Source: Liolophura sinensis
Taxonomy: Eukaryota > Mollusca > Polyplacophora > Chitonida > Chitonidae
Length of the DNA stretch: 64,000 nucleotides
Direction: 5' to 3'
NCBI RefSeq assembly: GCF_032854445.1
Contig: NC_088299.1
Coordinates: 1,091,001-1,155,000, forward strand
Shown: positions 19,796-28,899 of the stretch, in pieces
Numbering within the stretch: position 1 is the stretch's first letter
Layout of the letters: every line of letters begins with the position of its first letter
Made by a program: the position numbers and the translations under genes
The notes under the pieces: model-generated
What the model was told of the DNA's origin: nothing
Database searches by the model: none
What the model saw: the letters and a program-made list of their open reading frames with translations, nothing else

Positions 19796-20579
19796 TGTGA
19801 AATGTTTCCCTTTATAATTGCAGTGCTTTACTCTCTTTCTAATAGTGCTATAATTTTATATGTTTCTTCATGCAAAATGGAATGAATATTAAAAACAGTT
19901 GAGTTAAACATGATTTTTGTCTCCTTGTCATTACCAATACCACTTTTGTGAAAAGTGCAACACCGCCTACTGCAATTTTCACAGGTGAAAATTGACGATG
20001 GCTGGATTCGAACTTACAATACAGTTAGTTCATCAAGCGGTATAATTTAAGGAGTATATGTGAAAAACTGCTTGCTCCTAAAGAAAATTCATAAAATGTT
20101 GACAGAGTGCTTCAAGCTTAATTTGATGTTGCCACGTTGATAATAAGTGTGTGTTTGAGTAATTTCCTGCTTTTATTCAACGCCAGCGAAAACGATCAGG
20201 AGGAACAGATTGCAAAAACAATCAATTGTCAGATTTCTCCACCTTGTTTTATTGTATGCAAACACAATTCTACTGGTTATCAGACTCAGTATTCGTCAGC
20301 TCTTTGAAAGACACAAAGTGTGGTAGCGTACCATTTTAAGCCATATTAAATGCAAAGATTACGAAATGGCTTTCACTGAAAAAGAAATAGGTCGAACTGT
20401 TTCAGCGGTCAAAGAATTACTTCTTTATGATTAATTAATAAAGGTCGACGTCGTATATGTAAAACTTGGAACAAGCGTCTCACTTGATCTAAAACTGTGG
20501 TGTGAATATTGAGAAAATGATATAATCCACTTACTTTTCTGACGCCGCCTAGACTTATGGAGATATCTTCTCTGTTAAA

Positions 20580-20592
20580 TGAGATCGTCTCA
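20580..20592 (+). promoter_or_regulatory. Palindrome TGAGATCGTCTCA before the 50-bp repeats
   Basis: Five-base arms with a three-base centre (TGAGA TCG TCTCA), ending four bases before the 50-bp repeat triplet. Present at the same place in every complete spacer. Possible protein-binding site; function unknown. Confidence 0.5.
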
Positions 20593-20596
20593 TCGC

Positions 20597-20740
20597 TTGA
20601 AGTAGACGTATTGGGATAGAATGGTTTCATCACCTCTGCTCAGCCTTTCAAGTAGACGCATTGGGATAGAATAGGTTCGTCACCTCTGCTCAACCTTTGA
20701 AGTAGACGTATTGCCAGAGAATGGCTTCATCACCTCTGCC
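20597..20740 (+). repeat. Triplet of 50-bp tandem repeats in the spacer (representative)
   Basis: Three head-to-tail copies starting at 20597, 20647 and 20697, each opening TT(G/C)AAGTAGACG(T/C)ATTG and ending TCACCTCTGC. They lie about 340-480 bases before the ATG and occur in every complete spacer of the array. Conservation of copy number and position suggests a regulatory role, comparable to spacer enhancer repeats of other tandem gene arrays; that role is inference. Confidence 0.8.
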
Positions 20741-20891
20741 GGCTACACAGTTAAGACCATTTAAAGAAAGAAGTCGGTCGCTACACTTTACCCCCCAGGC
20801 GGCCCACCCTTGTAGCTGAAGATGTAAAATCTGATACAGCTGCTACTGGATTAACGCCCTAACAATTTTAAGACGCCAAACAGCAGGAAAG

Positions 20892-20981
20892 GTGAGCATC
20901 AGTTCACAAGAAACCATACTTTTGGTTGATTCCAAATATCGTTCACCACAGTGGCCAATCAAATTGCTGCCTCCTACCCAG
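20892..20981 (+). promoter_or_regulatory. Possible 90-base 5'-UTR intron (representative)
   Basis: GGAAAG|GTGAGC is a strong splice donor match, and 90 bases on comes a pyrimidine-rich GCTGCCTCCTACCCAG acceptor. If used, transcription starts upstream of 20892 and the TATA-like box is not the core promoter. The spacer before 46111 has an inserted G that spoils the donor (GTGGAGC). Confidence 0.35.
20955..20959 (+). promoter_or_regulatory. CCAAT box (representative, polymorphic)
   Basis: GGCCAATCAAA about 124 bases before the ATG and 25 bases before the TATA-like box. Intact before 11909, 18138, 21079, 25631, 32459, 41558, 46111, 48387, 50664, 52940, 57488, 59764, 62040. Changed to CCACT before 23355, 27907, 30183, 34735, 37006, 39282, 43834, 55212, and to CCTAT before 8968. 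Confidence 0.55.
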
Positions 20982-20983
20982 CA

Positions 20984-20989
20984 TATAAG
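20984..20989 (+). promoter_or_regulatory. TATA-like box TATAAG (representative)
   Basis: GCATATAAGA 95 bases before the ATG, present in all units with a complete leader. Transcription would start near TTGACAACACTGAG (about 21010), giving a 5' UTR of about 65 bases. The start codon context ACTATGG (A at -3, G at +4) is strong. Confidence 0.55.
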
Positions 20990-21078
20990 ACACGATTTGC
21001 TTTAAAACTTGACAACACTGAGCTTTACGTGTCACACTTCCAAGTGGAATTTAACTAAGCACAAATCGCTGAAGCACT

Positions 21079-22071
21079 ATGGCTTTTTCTAACGCCTCAA
21101 GTAACCAAAATGTCTACTCTAACTTAGCTACAGGTGTTGAGAGGACTATCTCCAAGGATGAGGATGGTAAAGACACATTGCAGACTCTGTGCGACCTCGT
21201 CGGTATATCGTCACAGTGCACCTCGACTGAAAATGCCAAAGATGACATTAAGACTGAAATCCAACCTGTCTACGTCGGCGATAATCACCACTGTGGAGTT
21301 GAAGAATCAGCTCAGATCACTGTAAGGACAGAAAGTTGTCCGAGTCCCGTAACAGAGTGTCGACCTGGCGATTATTTCCCCTTCTCTTGGGACTGCCCCG
21401 TTTTGCAAAACCACACCCTTCCAAACGACTTGAAAACAGCCCTGGAAATGGAATGTCAGGAGAGGTGTTTGCCCGTCAACCTCTTTCACAGCGCCCTCAC
21501 GTATCCTTGTGAGCCTATTTTAGCCAGAGAGACGAACTTGTTGTGTAGACTGAGCAAACTCCAACCATTTCAGCCAGAGAGGGTCCGAGAACTGCAAGAC
21601 TTTTACAAGTACCAGACAGCCTTAGTTGAGACTGAAAGATACCGAAGTCTCATGCTAGGCGACGCACATCCCCACTTAAAAGTGCTCCTTAACCAGTACT
21701 ACGACCAGGAACTTGGGTTGATAATAAAGAGAGTAGAGGCCAGTGTCGCCTTATTAGAAGACAGTGGCATCGGTTCCTGTCTTAGTAGAGAAGCCCAGGT
21801 CGTGGCAAGCAACATCAGCAGAAGACATCTTGGCTTAAGGACCAGATCGCTTTTGTCCAAAGCATCTGTCCGTTTGTTGGAGCTGTGGTATGAACAACAC
21901 ATCGACCACCCTTACCCTACACCCTCTGAGACTGAAAGTTTGGCTACAGCAGGTGGTTTGACACAGGAACAAGTTAAAAAGTGGTTTGCCAACAAGAGAA
22001 ATCGACCAGCCAATACCAGGTCCTTAACACAAATTGCAAGTGTTAAGAGGAAGCGGTCCATGATGATGTAG
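21079..22071 (+). CDS. TALE-class homeodomain transcription factor (reference copy of the regular array)
   Basis: 330 aa, single exon. Residues 1-90 are acidic and serine-rich. Residues 93-150 hold a conserved-looking WDCP and cysteine-containing block. Residues 155-235 are predicted helical (QYYDQELGLIIKRVEASVALLE), with faint similarity to the PBC-B region of Pbx proteins. Residues about 250-314 form a TALE homeodomain: the three-residue loop extension reads PYP (278-280), and recognition helix 3 reads QVKKWFANKRNR with invariant Trp302, Phe303, Asn305 and Arg307. Position 50 of the homeodomain is Ala (304), as in Iroquois proteins, not the Gly of Pbx or Ile of Meis/Tgif. The tail SVKRKRS is a likely nuclear signal. 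TALE proteins bind TGACA/TGAT-type DNA. The divergent, amplified form points to the spiralian SPILE group, whose limpet members act in early embryonic patterning; that assignment is inference. This copy has Ser310 to Pro. Confidence 0.93.
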   Translation: MAFSNASSNQNVYSNLATGVERTISKDEDGKDTLQTLCDLVGISSQCTSTENAKDDIKTEIQPVYVGDNHHCGVEESAQITVRTESCPSPVTECRPGDYFPFSWDCPVLQNHTLPNDLKTALEMECQERCLPVNLFHSALTYPCEPILARETNLLCRLSKLQPFQPERVRELQDFYKYQTALVETERYRSLMLGDAHPHLKVLLNQYYDQELGLIIKRVEASVALLEDSGIGSCLSREAQVVASNISRRHLGLRTRSLLSKASVRLLELWYEQHIDHPYPTPSETESLATAGGLTQEQVKKWFANKRNRPANTRSLTQIASVKRKRSMMM

Positions 22072-22163
22072 TGTGAAATGTTTCCCTTTATAATTGCAGT
22101 GCTTTACTCTCTTTCTAATAGTGCTATAATTTTATATGTTTCTTCATGCAAAATGGAATGAAT

Positions 22164-22169
22164 ATTAAA
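22164..22169 (+). terminator. Polyadenylation signal ATTAAA (representative)
   Basis: The common variant ATTAAA lies about 93 bases after the stop in GAATATTAAAAACAG and is conserved in all units that keep the 3' end. It implies a short 3' UTR. Confidence 0.6.
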
Positions 22170-22216
22170 AACAGTTGAGTTAAACATGATTTTTGTCTCC
22201 TTGTCATTACCAATAC

Positions 22217-22270
22217 CACTTTTGTGAAAAGTGCAACACCGCCTACTGCAATTTTCACAGGTGAAAATTG
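22217..22270 (+). other. Pair of perfect palindromes downstream of the gene (representative)
   Basis: CACTTTT-gtg-AAAAGTG (22217-22233) is followed 15 bases later by a second palindrome with 10-base arms CAATTTTCAC and GTGAAAATTG around AG (22249-22270). Both sit just beyond the likely cleavage site and recur in all complete spacers. Candidate transcription stop, boundary or protein-binding sites. Confidence 0.7.
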
Positions 22271-23354
22271 ACGATGGCTGGATTCGAACTTACAATACAG
22301 TTAGTTCATCAAGCGGTATAATTTAAGGAGTATATGTGAAAAACTGCTTGCTCCTAAAGAAAATTCATAAAATGTTGACAGAGTGCTTCAAGCTTAATTT
22401 GATGTTGCCACGTTGATAATAAGTGTGTGTTTGAGTAATTTCCTGCTTTTATTCAACGCCAGCGAAAACGATCAGGAGGAACAGATTGCAAAAACAATCA
22501 ATTGTCAGATTTCTCCACCTTGTTTTATTGTATGCAAACACAATTCTACTGGTTATCAGACTCAGTATTCGTCAGCTCTTTGAAAGGCACAAAGTGTGGT
22601 AGCGTACCATTTTAAGCCATATTAAATGCAAAGATTACGAAATGGCTTTCACTGAAAAAGAAATAGGTCGAACTGTTTCAGCGGTCAAAGAATTACTTCT
22701 TTATGATTAATTAATAAAGGTCGACGTCGTATATGTAAAACTTGGAACAAGCGTCTCACTTGATCTAAAACTGTGGTGTGAATATTGAGAAAATGATATA
22801 ATCCACTTACTTTTCTGACGCCGCCTAGACTTATGGAGATATCTTCTCTGTTAAATGAGATCGTCTCATCGCTTGAAGTAGACGTATTGGGATAGAATGG
22901 TTTCATCACCTCTGCTCAGCCTTTCAAGTAGACGCATTGGGATAGAATAGGTTCGTCACCTCTGCTCAACCTTTGAAGTAGACGTATTGCCAGAGACTGG
23001 CTTCATCACCTCTGCCGGCTACACAATTAAGACCATTTAAAGAAAGAAGTCGGTCGCTACACTTTACCTCACAGGCGGCCCACCCTTGTAGCTGAAAATG
23101 TAAAATCTGATACAGCTGCTACTGGATTAACGCCCTAACAATTTTAAGACGCCAAACAGCAGGAAAGGTGAGCATCAGTTCACAAGAAACCATACTTTTG
23201 GTTGATTCCAAATATCGTTCACCACAGTGGCCACTCAAGTTGCTGCCTCCTACCCAGCATATAAGACACGATTTGCTTTAAAACTTGACAACACTGAGCT
23301 TTACGTGTCACACTTCCAAGTGGAATTTAACTAAGCACAAATCGCTGAAGCACT

Positions 23355-24347
23355 ATGGCTTTTTCTAACGCCTCAAGTAACCAAAATGTCTACTCTAACT
23401 TAGCTACAGGTGTTGAGAGGACTATCTCCAAGGATGAGGATGGTAAAGACACATTGCAGACTCTGTGCGACCTCGTCGGTATATCGTCACAGTGCACCTC
23501 GACTGAAAATGCCAAAGATGACATTAAGACTGAAATCCAACCTGTCTACGTCGGCGATAATCACCACTGTGGAGTTGAAGAATCAGCTCAGATCACTGTA
23601 AGGACAGAAAGTTGTCCGAGTCCCGTAACAGAGTGTCGACCTGGCGATTATTTCCCCTTCTCTTGGGACTGCCCCGTTTTGCAAAACCACACCCTTCCAA
23701 ACGACTTGAAAACAGCCCTGGAAATGGAATGTCAGGAGAGGTGTTTGCCCGTCAACCTCTTTCACAGCGCCCTCACGTATCCTTGTGAGCCTATCTTAGC
23801 CAGAGAGACGAACTTGTTGTGTAGACTGAGCAAACTCCAACCATTTCAGCCAGAGAGGGTCCGAGAACTGCAAGACTTTTACAAGTACCAGACAGCCTTA
23901 GTTGAGACTGAAAGATACCGAAGTCTCATGCTAGGCGACGCACATCCCCACTTAAAAGTGCTCCTTAACCAGTACTACGACCAGGAACTTGGGTTGATAA
24001 TAAAGAGAGTAGAGGCCAGTGTCGCCTTATTAGAAGACAGTGGCATCGGTTCCTGTCTTAGTAGAGAAGCCCAGGTCGTGGCAAGCAACATCAGCAGAAG
24101 ACATCTTGGCTTAAGGACCAGATCGCTTTTGTCCAAAGCATCTGTCCGTTTGTTGGAGCTGTGGTATGAACAACACATCGACCACCCTTACCCTACACCC
24201 TCTGAGACTGAAAGTTTGGCTACAGCAGGTGGTTTGACACAGGAACAAGTTAAAAAGTGGTTTGCCAACAAGAGAAATCGATCAGCCAATACCAGGTCCT
24301 TAACACAAATTGCAAGTGTTAAGAGGAAGCGGTCCATGATGATGTAG
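23355..24347 (+). CDS. TALE-class homeodomain protein, intact copy
   Basis: Consensus protein sequence, 330 aa. Its promoter has CCACT in place of CCAAT. It forms a two-unit repeat with 21079 that is duplicated as 25631 plus 27907 (offset 4552 bp). Confidence 0.93.
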   Translation: MAFSNASSNQNVYSNLATGVERTISKDEDGKDTLQTLCDLVGISSQCTSTENAKDDIKTEIQPVYVGDNHHCGVEESAQITVRTESCPSPVTECRPGDYFPFSWDCPVLQNHTLPNDLKTALEMECQERCLPVNLFHSALTYPCEPILARETNLLCRLSKLQPFQPERVRELQDFYKYQTALVETERYRSLMLGDAHPHLKVLLNQYYDQELGLIIKRVEASVALLEDSGIGSCLSREAQVVASNISRRHLGLRTRSLLSKASVRLLELWYEQHIDHPYPTPSETESLATAGGLTQEQVKKWFANKRNRSANTRSLTQIASVKRKRSMMM

Positions 24348-25630
24348 TGTGAAATGTTTCCCTTTATAACTGCAGTGCTTTACTCTCTTTCTAATAGTGC
24401 TATAATTTTATATGTTTCTTCATGCAAAATGGAATGAATATTAAAAACAGTTGAGTTAAACATGATTTTTGTCTCCTTGTCATTACCAATACCACTTTTG
24501 TGAAAAGTGCAACACCGCCTACTGCAATTTTCACAGGTGAAAATTGACGATGGCTGGATTCGAACTTACAATACAGTTAGTTCATCAAGCGGTATAATTT
24601 AAGGAGTATATGTGAAAAACTGCTTGCTCCTAAAGAAAATTCATAAAATGTTGACAGAGTGCTTCAAGCTTAATTTGATGTTGCCACGTTGATAATAAGT
24701 GTGTGTTTGAGTAATTTCCCGCTTTTATTCAACGCCAGCGAAAACGATCAGGAGGAACAGATTGCAAAAACAATCAATAGTCAGATTTCTCCACCTTGTT
24801 TTATTGTATGCAAACACAATTCTACTGGTTATCAGACTCAGTATTCGTCAGCTCTTTGAAAGACACAAAGTGTGGTAGCGTACCATTTTAAGCCATATTA
24901 AATGCAAAGATTACGAAATGGCTTTCACTGAAAAAGAAATAGGTCGAACTGTTTCAGCGGTCAAAGAATTACTTCTTTATGATTAATTAATAAAGGTCGA
25001 CGTCGTATATGTAAAACTTGGAACAAGCGTCTCACTTGATCTAAAACTGTGGTGTGAATATTGAGAAAATGATATAATCCACTTACTTTTCTGACGCCGC
25101 CTAGACTTATGGAGATATCTTCTCTGTTAAATGAGATCGTCTCATCGCTTGAAGTAGACGTATTGGGATAGAATGGTTTCATCACCTCTGCTCAGCCTTT
25201 CAAGTAGACGCATTGGGATAGAATAGGTTCGTCACCTCTGCTCAACCTTTGAAGTAGACGTATTGCCAGAGAATGGCTTCATCACCTCTGCCGGCTACAC
25301 AGTTAAGACCATTTAAAGAAAGAAGTCGGTCGCTACACTTTACCCCCCAGGCGGCCCACCCTTGTAGCTGAAGATGTAAAATCTGATACAGCTGCTACTG
25401 GATTAACGCCCTAACAATTTTAAGACGCCAAACAGCAGGAAAGGTGAGCATCAGTTCACAAGAAACCATACTTTTGGTTGATTCCAAATATCGTTCACCA
25501 CAGTGGCCAATCAAATTGCTGCCTCCTACCCAGCATATAAGACACGATTTGCTTTAAAACTTGACAACACTGAGCTTTACGTGTCACACTTCCAAGTGGA
25601 ATTTAACTAAGCACAAATCGCTGAAGCACT

Positions 25631-26623
25631 ATGGCTTTTTCTAACGCCTCAAGTAACCAAAATGTCTACTCTAACTTAGCTACAGGTGTTGAGAGGACTA
25701 TCTCCAAGGATGAGGATGGTAAAGACACATTGCAGACTCTGTGCGACCTCGTCGGTATATCGTCACAGTGCACCTCGACTGAAAATGCCAAAGATGACAT
25801 TAAGACTGAAATCCAACCTGTCTACGTCGGCGATAATCACCACTGTGGAGTTGAAGAATCAGCTCAGATCACTGTAAGGACAGAAAGTTGTCCGAGTCCC
25901 GTAACAGAGTGTCGACCTGGCGATTATTTCCCCTTCTCTTGGGACTGCCCCGTTTTGCAAAACCACACCCTTCCAAACGACTTGAAAACAGCCCTGGAAA
26001 TGGAATGTCAGGAGAGGTGTTTGCCCGTCAACCTCTTTCACAGCGCCCTCACGTATCCTTGTGAGCCTATTTTAGCCAGAGAGACGAACTTGTTGTGTAG
26101 ACTGAGCAAACTCCAACCATTTCAGCCAGAGAGGGTCCGAGAACTGCAAGACTTTTACAAGTACCAGACAGCCTTAGTTGAGACTGAAAGATACCGAAGT
26201 CTCATGCTAGGCGACGCACATCCCCACTTAAAAGTGCTCCTTAACCAGTACTACGACCAGGAACTTGGGTTGATAATAAAGAGAGTAGAGGCCAGTGTCG
26301 CCTTATTAGAAGACAGTGGCATCGGTTCCTGTCTTAGTAGAGAAGCCCAGGTCGTGGCAAGCAACATCAGCAGAAGACATCTTGGCTTAAGGACCAGATC
26401 GCTTTTGTCCAAAGCATCTGTCCGTTTGTTGGAGCTGTGGTATGAACAACACATCGACCACCCTTACCCTACACCCTCTGAGACTGAAAGTTTGGCTACA
26501 GCAGGTGGTTTGACACAGGAACAAGTTAAAAAGTGGTTTGCCAACAAGAGAAATCGACCAGCCAATACCAGGTCCTTAACACAAATTGCAAGTGTTAAGA
26601 GGAAGCGGTCCATGATGATGTAG
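25631..26623 (+). CDS. TALE-class homeodomain protein, intact copy
   Basis: 330 aa with Ser310 to Pro directly after the recognition helix, shared with 21079 and 19124. Intact CCAAT. Likely the duplicate of 21079. Confidence 0.93.
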   Translation: MAFSNASSNQNVYSNLATGVERTISKDEDGKDTLQTLCDLVGISSQCTSTENAKDDIKTEIQPVYVGDNHHCGVEESAQITVRTESCPSPVTECRPGDYFPFSWDCPVLQNHTLPNDLKTALEMECQERCLPVNLFHSALTYPCEPILARETNLLCRLSKLQPFQPERVRELQDFYKYQTALVETERYRSLMLGDAHPHLKVLLNQYYDQELGLIIKRVEASVALLEDSGIGSCLSREAQVVASNISRRHLGLRTRSLLSKASVRLLELWYEQHIDHPYPTPSETESLATAGGLTQEQVKKWFANKRNRPANTRSLTQIASVKRKRSMMM

Positions 26624-27906
26624 TGTGAAATGTTTCCCTTTATAATTGCAGTGCTTTACTCTCTTTCTAATAGTGCTATAATTTTATATGTTTCTTCATG
26701 CAAAATGGAATGAATATTAAAAACAGTTGAGTTAAACATGATTTTTGTCTCCTTGTCATTACCAATACCACTTTTGTGAAAAGTGCAACACCGCCTACTG
26801 CAATTTTCACAGGTGAAAATTGACGATGGCTGGATTCGAACTTACAATACAGTTAGTTCATCAAGCGGTATAATTTAAGGAGTATATGTGAAAAACTGCT
26901 TGCTCCTAAAGAAAATTCATAAAATGTTGACAGAGTGCTTCAAGCTTAATTTGATGTTGCCACGTTGATAATAAGTGTGTGTTTGAGTAATTTCCTGCTT
27001 TTATTCAACGCCAGCGAAAACGATCAGGAGGAACAGATTGCAAAAACAATCAATTGTCAGATTTCTCCACCTTGTTTTATTGTATGCAAACACAATTCTA
27101 CTGGTTATCAGACTCAGTATTCGTCAGCTCTTTGAAAGGCACAAAGTGTGGTAGCGTACCATTTTAAGCCATATTAAATGCAAAGATTACGAAATGGCTT
27201 TCACTGAAAAAGAAATAGGTCGAACTGTTTCAGCGGTCAAAGAATTACTTCTTTATGATTAATTAATAAAGGTCGACGTCGTATATGTAAAACTTGGAAC
27301 AAGCGTCTCACTTGATCTAAAACTGTGGTGTGAATATTGAGAAAATGATATAATCCACTTACTTTTCTGACGCCGCCTAGACTTATGGAGATATCTTCTC
27401 TGTTAAATGAGATCGTCTCATCGCTTGAAGTAGACGTATTGGGATAGAATGGTTTCATCACCTCTGCTCAGCCTTTCAAGTAGACGCATTGGGATAGAAT
27501 AGGTTCGTCACCTCTGCTCAACCTTTGAAGTAGACGTATTGCCAGAGACTGGCTTCATCACCTCTGCCGGCTACACAATTAAGACCATTTAAAGAAAGAA
27601 GTCGGTCGCTACACTTTACCTCACAGGCGGCCCACCCTTGTAGCTGAAAATGTAAAATCTGATACAGCTGCTACTGGATTAACGCCCTAACAATTTTAAG
27701 ACGCCAAACAGCAGGAAAGGTGAGCATCAGTTCACAAGAAACCATACTTTTGGTTGATTCCAAATATCGTTCACCACAGTGGCCACTCAAGTTGCTGCCT
27801 CCTACCCAGCATATAAGACACGATTTGCTTTAAAACTTGACAACACTGAGCTTTACGTGTCACACTTCCAAGTGGAATTTAACTAAGCACAAATCGCTGA
27901 AGCACT

Positions 27907-28899
27907 ATGGCTTTTTCTAACGCCTCAAGTAACCAAAATGTCTACTCTAACTTAGCTACAGGTGTTGAGAGGACTATCTCCAAGGATGAGGATGGTAAAG
28001 AGACATTGCAGACTCTGTGCGACCTCGTCGGTATATCGTCACAGTGCACCTCGACTGAAAATGCCAAAGATGACATTAAGACTGAAATCCAACCTGTCTA
28101 CGTCGGCGATAATCACCACTGTGGAGTTGAAGAATCAGCTCAGATCACTGTAAGGACAGAAAGTTGTCCGAGTCCCGTAACAGAGTGTCGACCTGGCGAT
28201 TATTTCCCCTTCTCTTGGGACTGCCCCGTTTTGCAAAACCACACCCTTCCAAACGACTTGAAAACAGCCCTGGAAATGGAATGTCAGGAGAGGTGTTTGC
28301 CCGTCAACCTCTTTCACAGCGCCCTCACGTATCCTTGTGAGCCTATTTTAGCCAGAGAGACGAACTTGTTGTGTAGACTGAGCAAACTCCAACCATTTCA
28401 GCCAGAGAGGGTCCGAGAACTGCAAGACTTTTACAAGTACCAGACAGCCTTAGTTGAGACTGAAAGATACCGAAGTCTCATGCTAGGCGACGCACATCCC
28501 CACTTAAAAGTGCTCCTTAACCAGTACTACGACCAGGAACTTGGGTTGATAATAAAGAGAGTAGAGGCCAGTGTCGCCTTATTAGAAGACAGTGGCATCG
28601 GTTCCTGTCTTAGTAGAGAAGCCCAGGTCGTGGCAAGCAACATCAGCAGAAGACATCTTGGCTTAAGGACCAGATCGCTTTTGTCCAAAGCATCTGTCCG
28701 TTTGTTGGAGCTGTGGTATGAACAACACATCGACCACCCTTACCCTACACCCTCTGAGACTGAAAGTTTGGCTACAGCAGGTGGTTTGACACAGGAACAA
28801 GTTAAAAAGTGGTTTGCCAACAAGAGAAATCGATCAGCCAATACCAGGTCCTTAACACAAATTGCAAGTGTTAAGAGGAAGCGGTCCATGATGATGTAG
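27907..28899 (+). CDS. TALE-class homeodomain protein, intact copy
   Basis: 330 aa with a private conservative change Asp32 to Glu in the acidic N-terminal part. Promoter CCACT; upstream spacer of the same type as that before 23355, its presumed duplicate partner. Confidence 0.93.
   Translation: MAFSNASSNQNVYSNLATGVERTISKDEDGKETLQTLCDLVGISSQCTSTENAKDDIKTEIQPVYVGDNHHCGVEESAQITVRTESCPSPVTECRPGDYFPFSWDCPVLQNHTLPNDLKTALEMECQERCLPVNLFHSALTYPCEPILARETNLLCRLSKLQPFQPERVRELQDFYKYQTALVETERYRSLMLGDAHPHLKVLLNQYYDQELGLIIKRVEASVALLEDSGIGSCLSREAQVVASNISRRHLGLRTRSLLSKASVRLLELWYEQHIDHPYPTPSETESLATAGGLTQEQVKKWFANKRNRSANTRSLTQIASVKRKRSMMM

Larger units (their letters stand above)
19796..21078 (+). repeat. Full-length array spacer
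   Basis: 1283-base spacer. This is the first spacer with regular-type markers (GTCTCCTTGTC, GATATCTTCTC), so the homogenised part of the array starts here. Confidence 0.85.
22072..23354 (+). repeat. Array spacer, representative full description
   Basis: 1283 bases between stop and next ATG. In order: 3' UTR with ATTAAA (22164), the palindrome pair (22217-22270), a minus-strand B-box-like AGTTCGAATCC (22280-22290), a 22-codon micro-ORF beginning MAFTEKEIGRTVSAVKELLL (22642-22710), TGATTAATTAAT near 22704, the TGAGATCGTCTCA palindrome, the 50-bp triplet, GTGAGC, CCAAT position (here CCACT), TATA-like box and leader. This copy is of the type with CTTTACCTCACAGG and CCAGAGACTGG, shared with the spacers before 27907 and 34735. 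Spacers after the other regular copies follow the same layout. Confidence 0.9.

Noticed and set aside
21134-21325. 63-codon + strand frame inside the N-terminal part of each gene
   Set aside because: Alternative frame wholly inside the 330-codon ORF, with no independent signal of translation.
21699-21902. Minus-strand 67-codon and 60-codon frames opposite the homeobox gene
   Set aside because: Antisense shadows of the real coding sequence; they change whenever silent sites in the gene change.
22470-22480. CAGGAGGAACAG resembling a bacterial ribosome binding site
   Set aside because: The locus is eukaryotic (spliced exons, LINE, SINEs) and no ORF start follows at a suitable distance.
22685-22909. 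Minus-strand 74-codon frame recurring in every spacer
   Set aside because: It overlaps the 50-bp repeat region and leader, its ends move with single-base changes (65 codons at 36363), and it has no domain or codon bias; repetition comes from the array itself.
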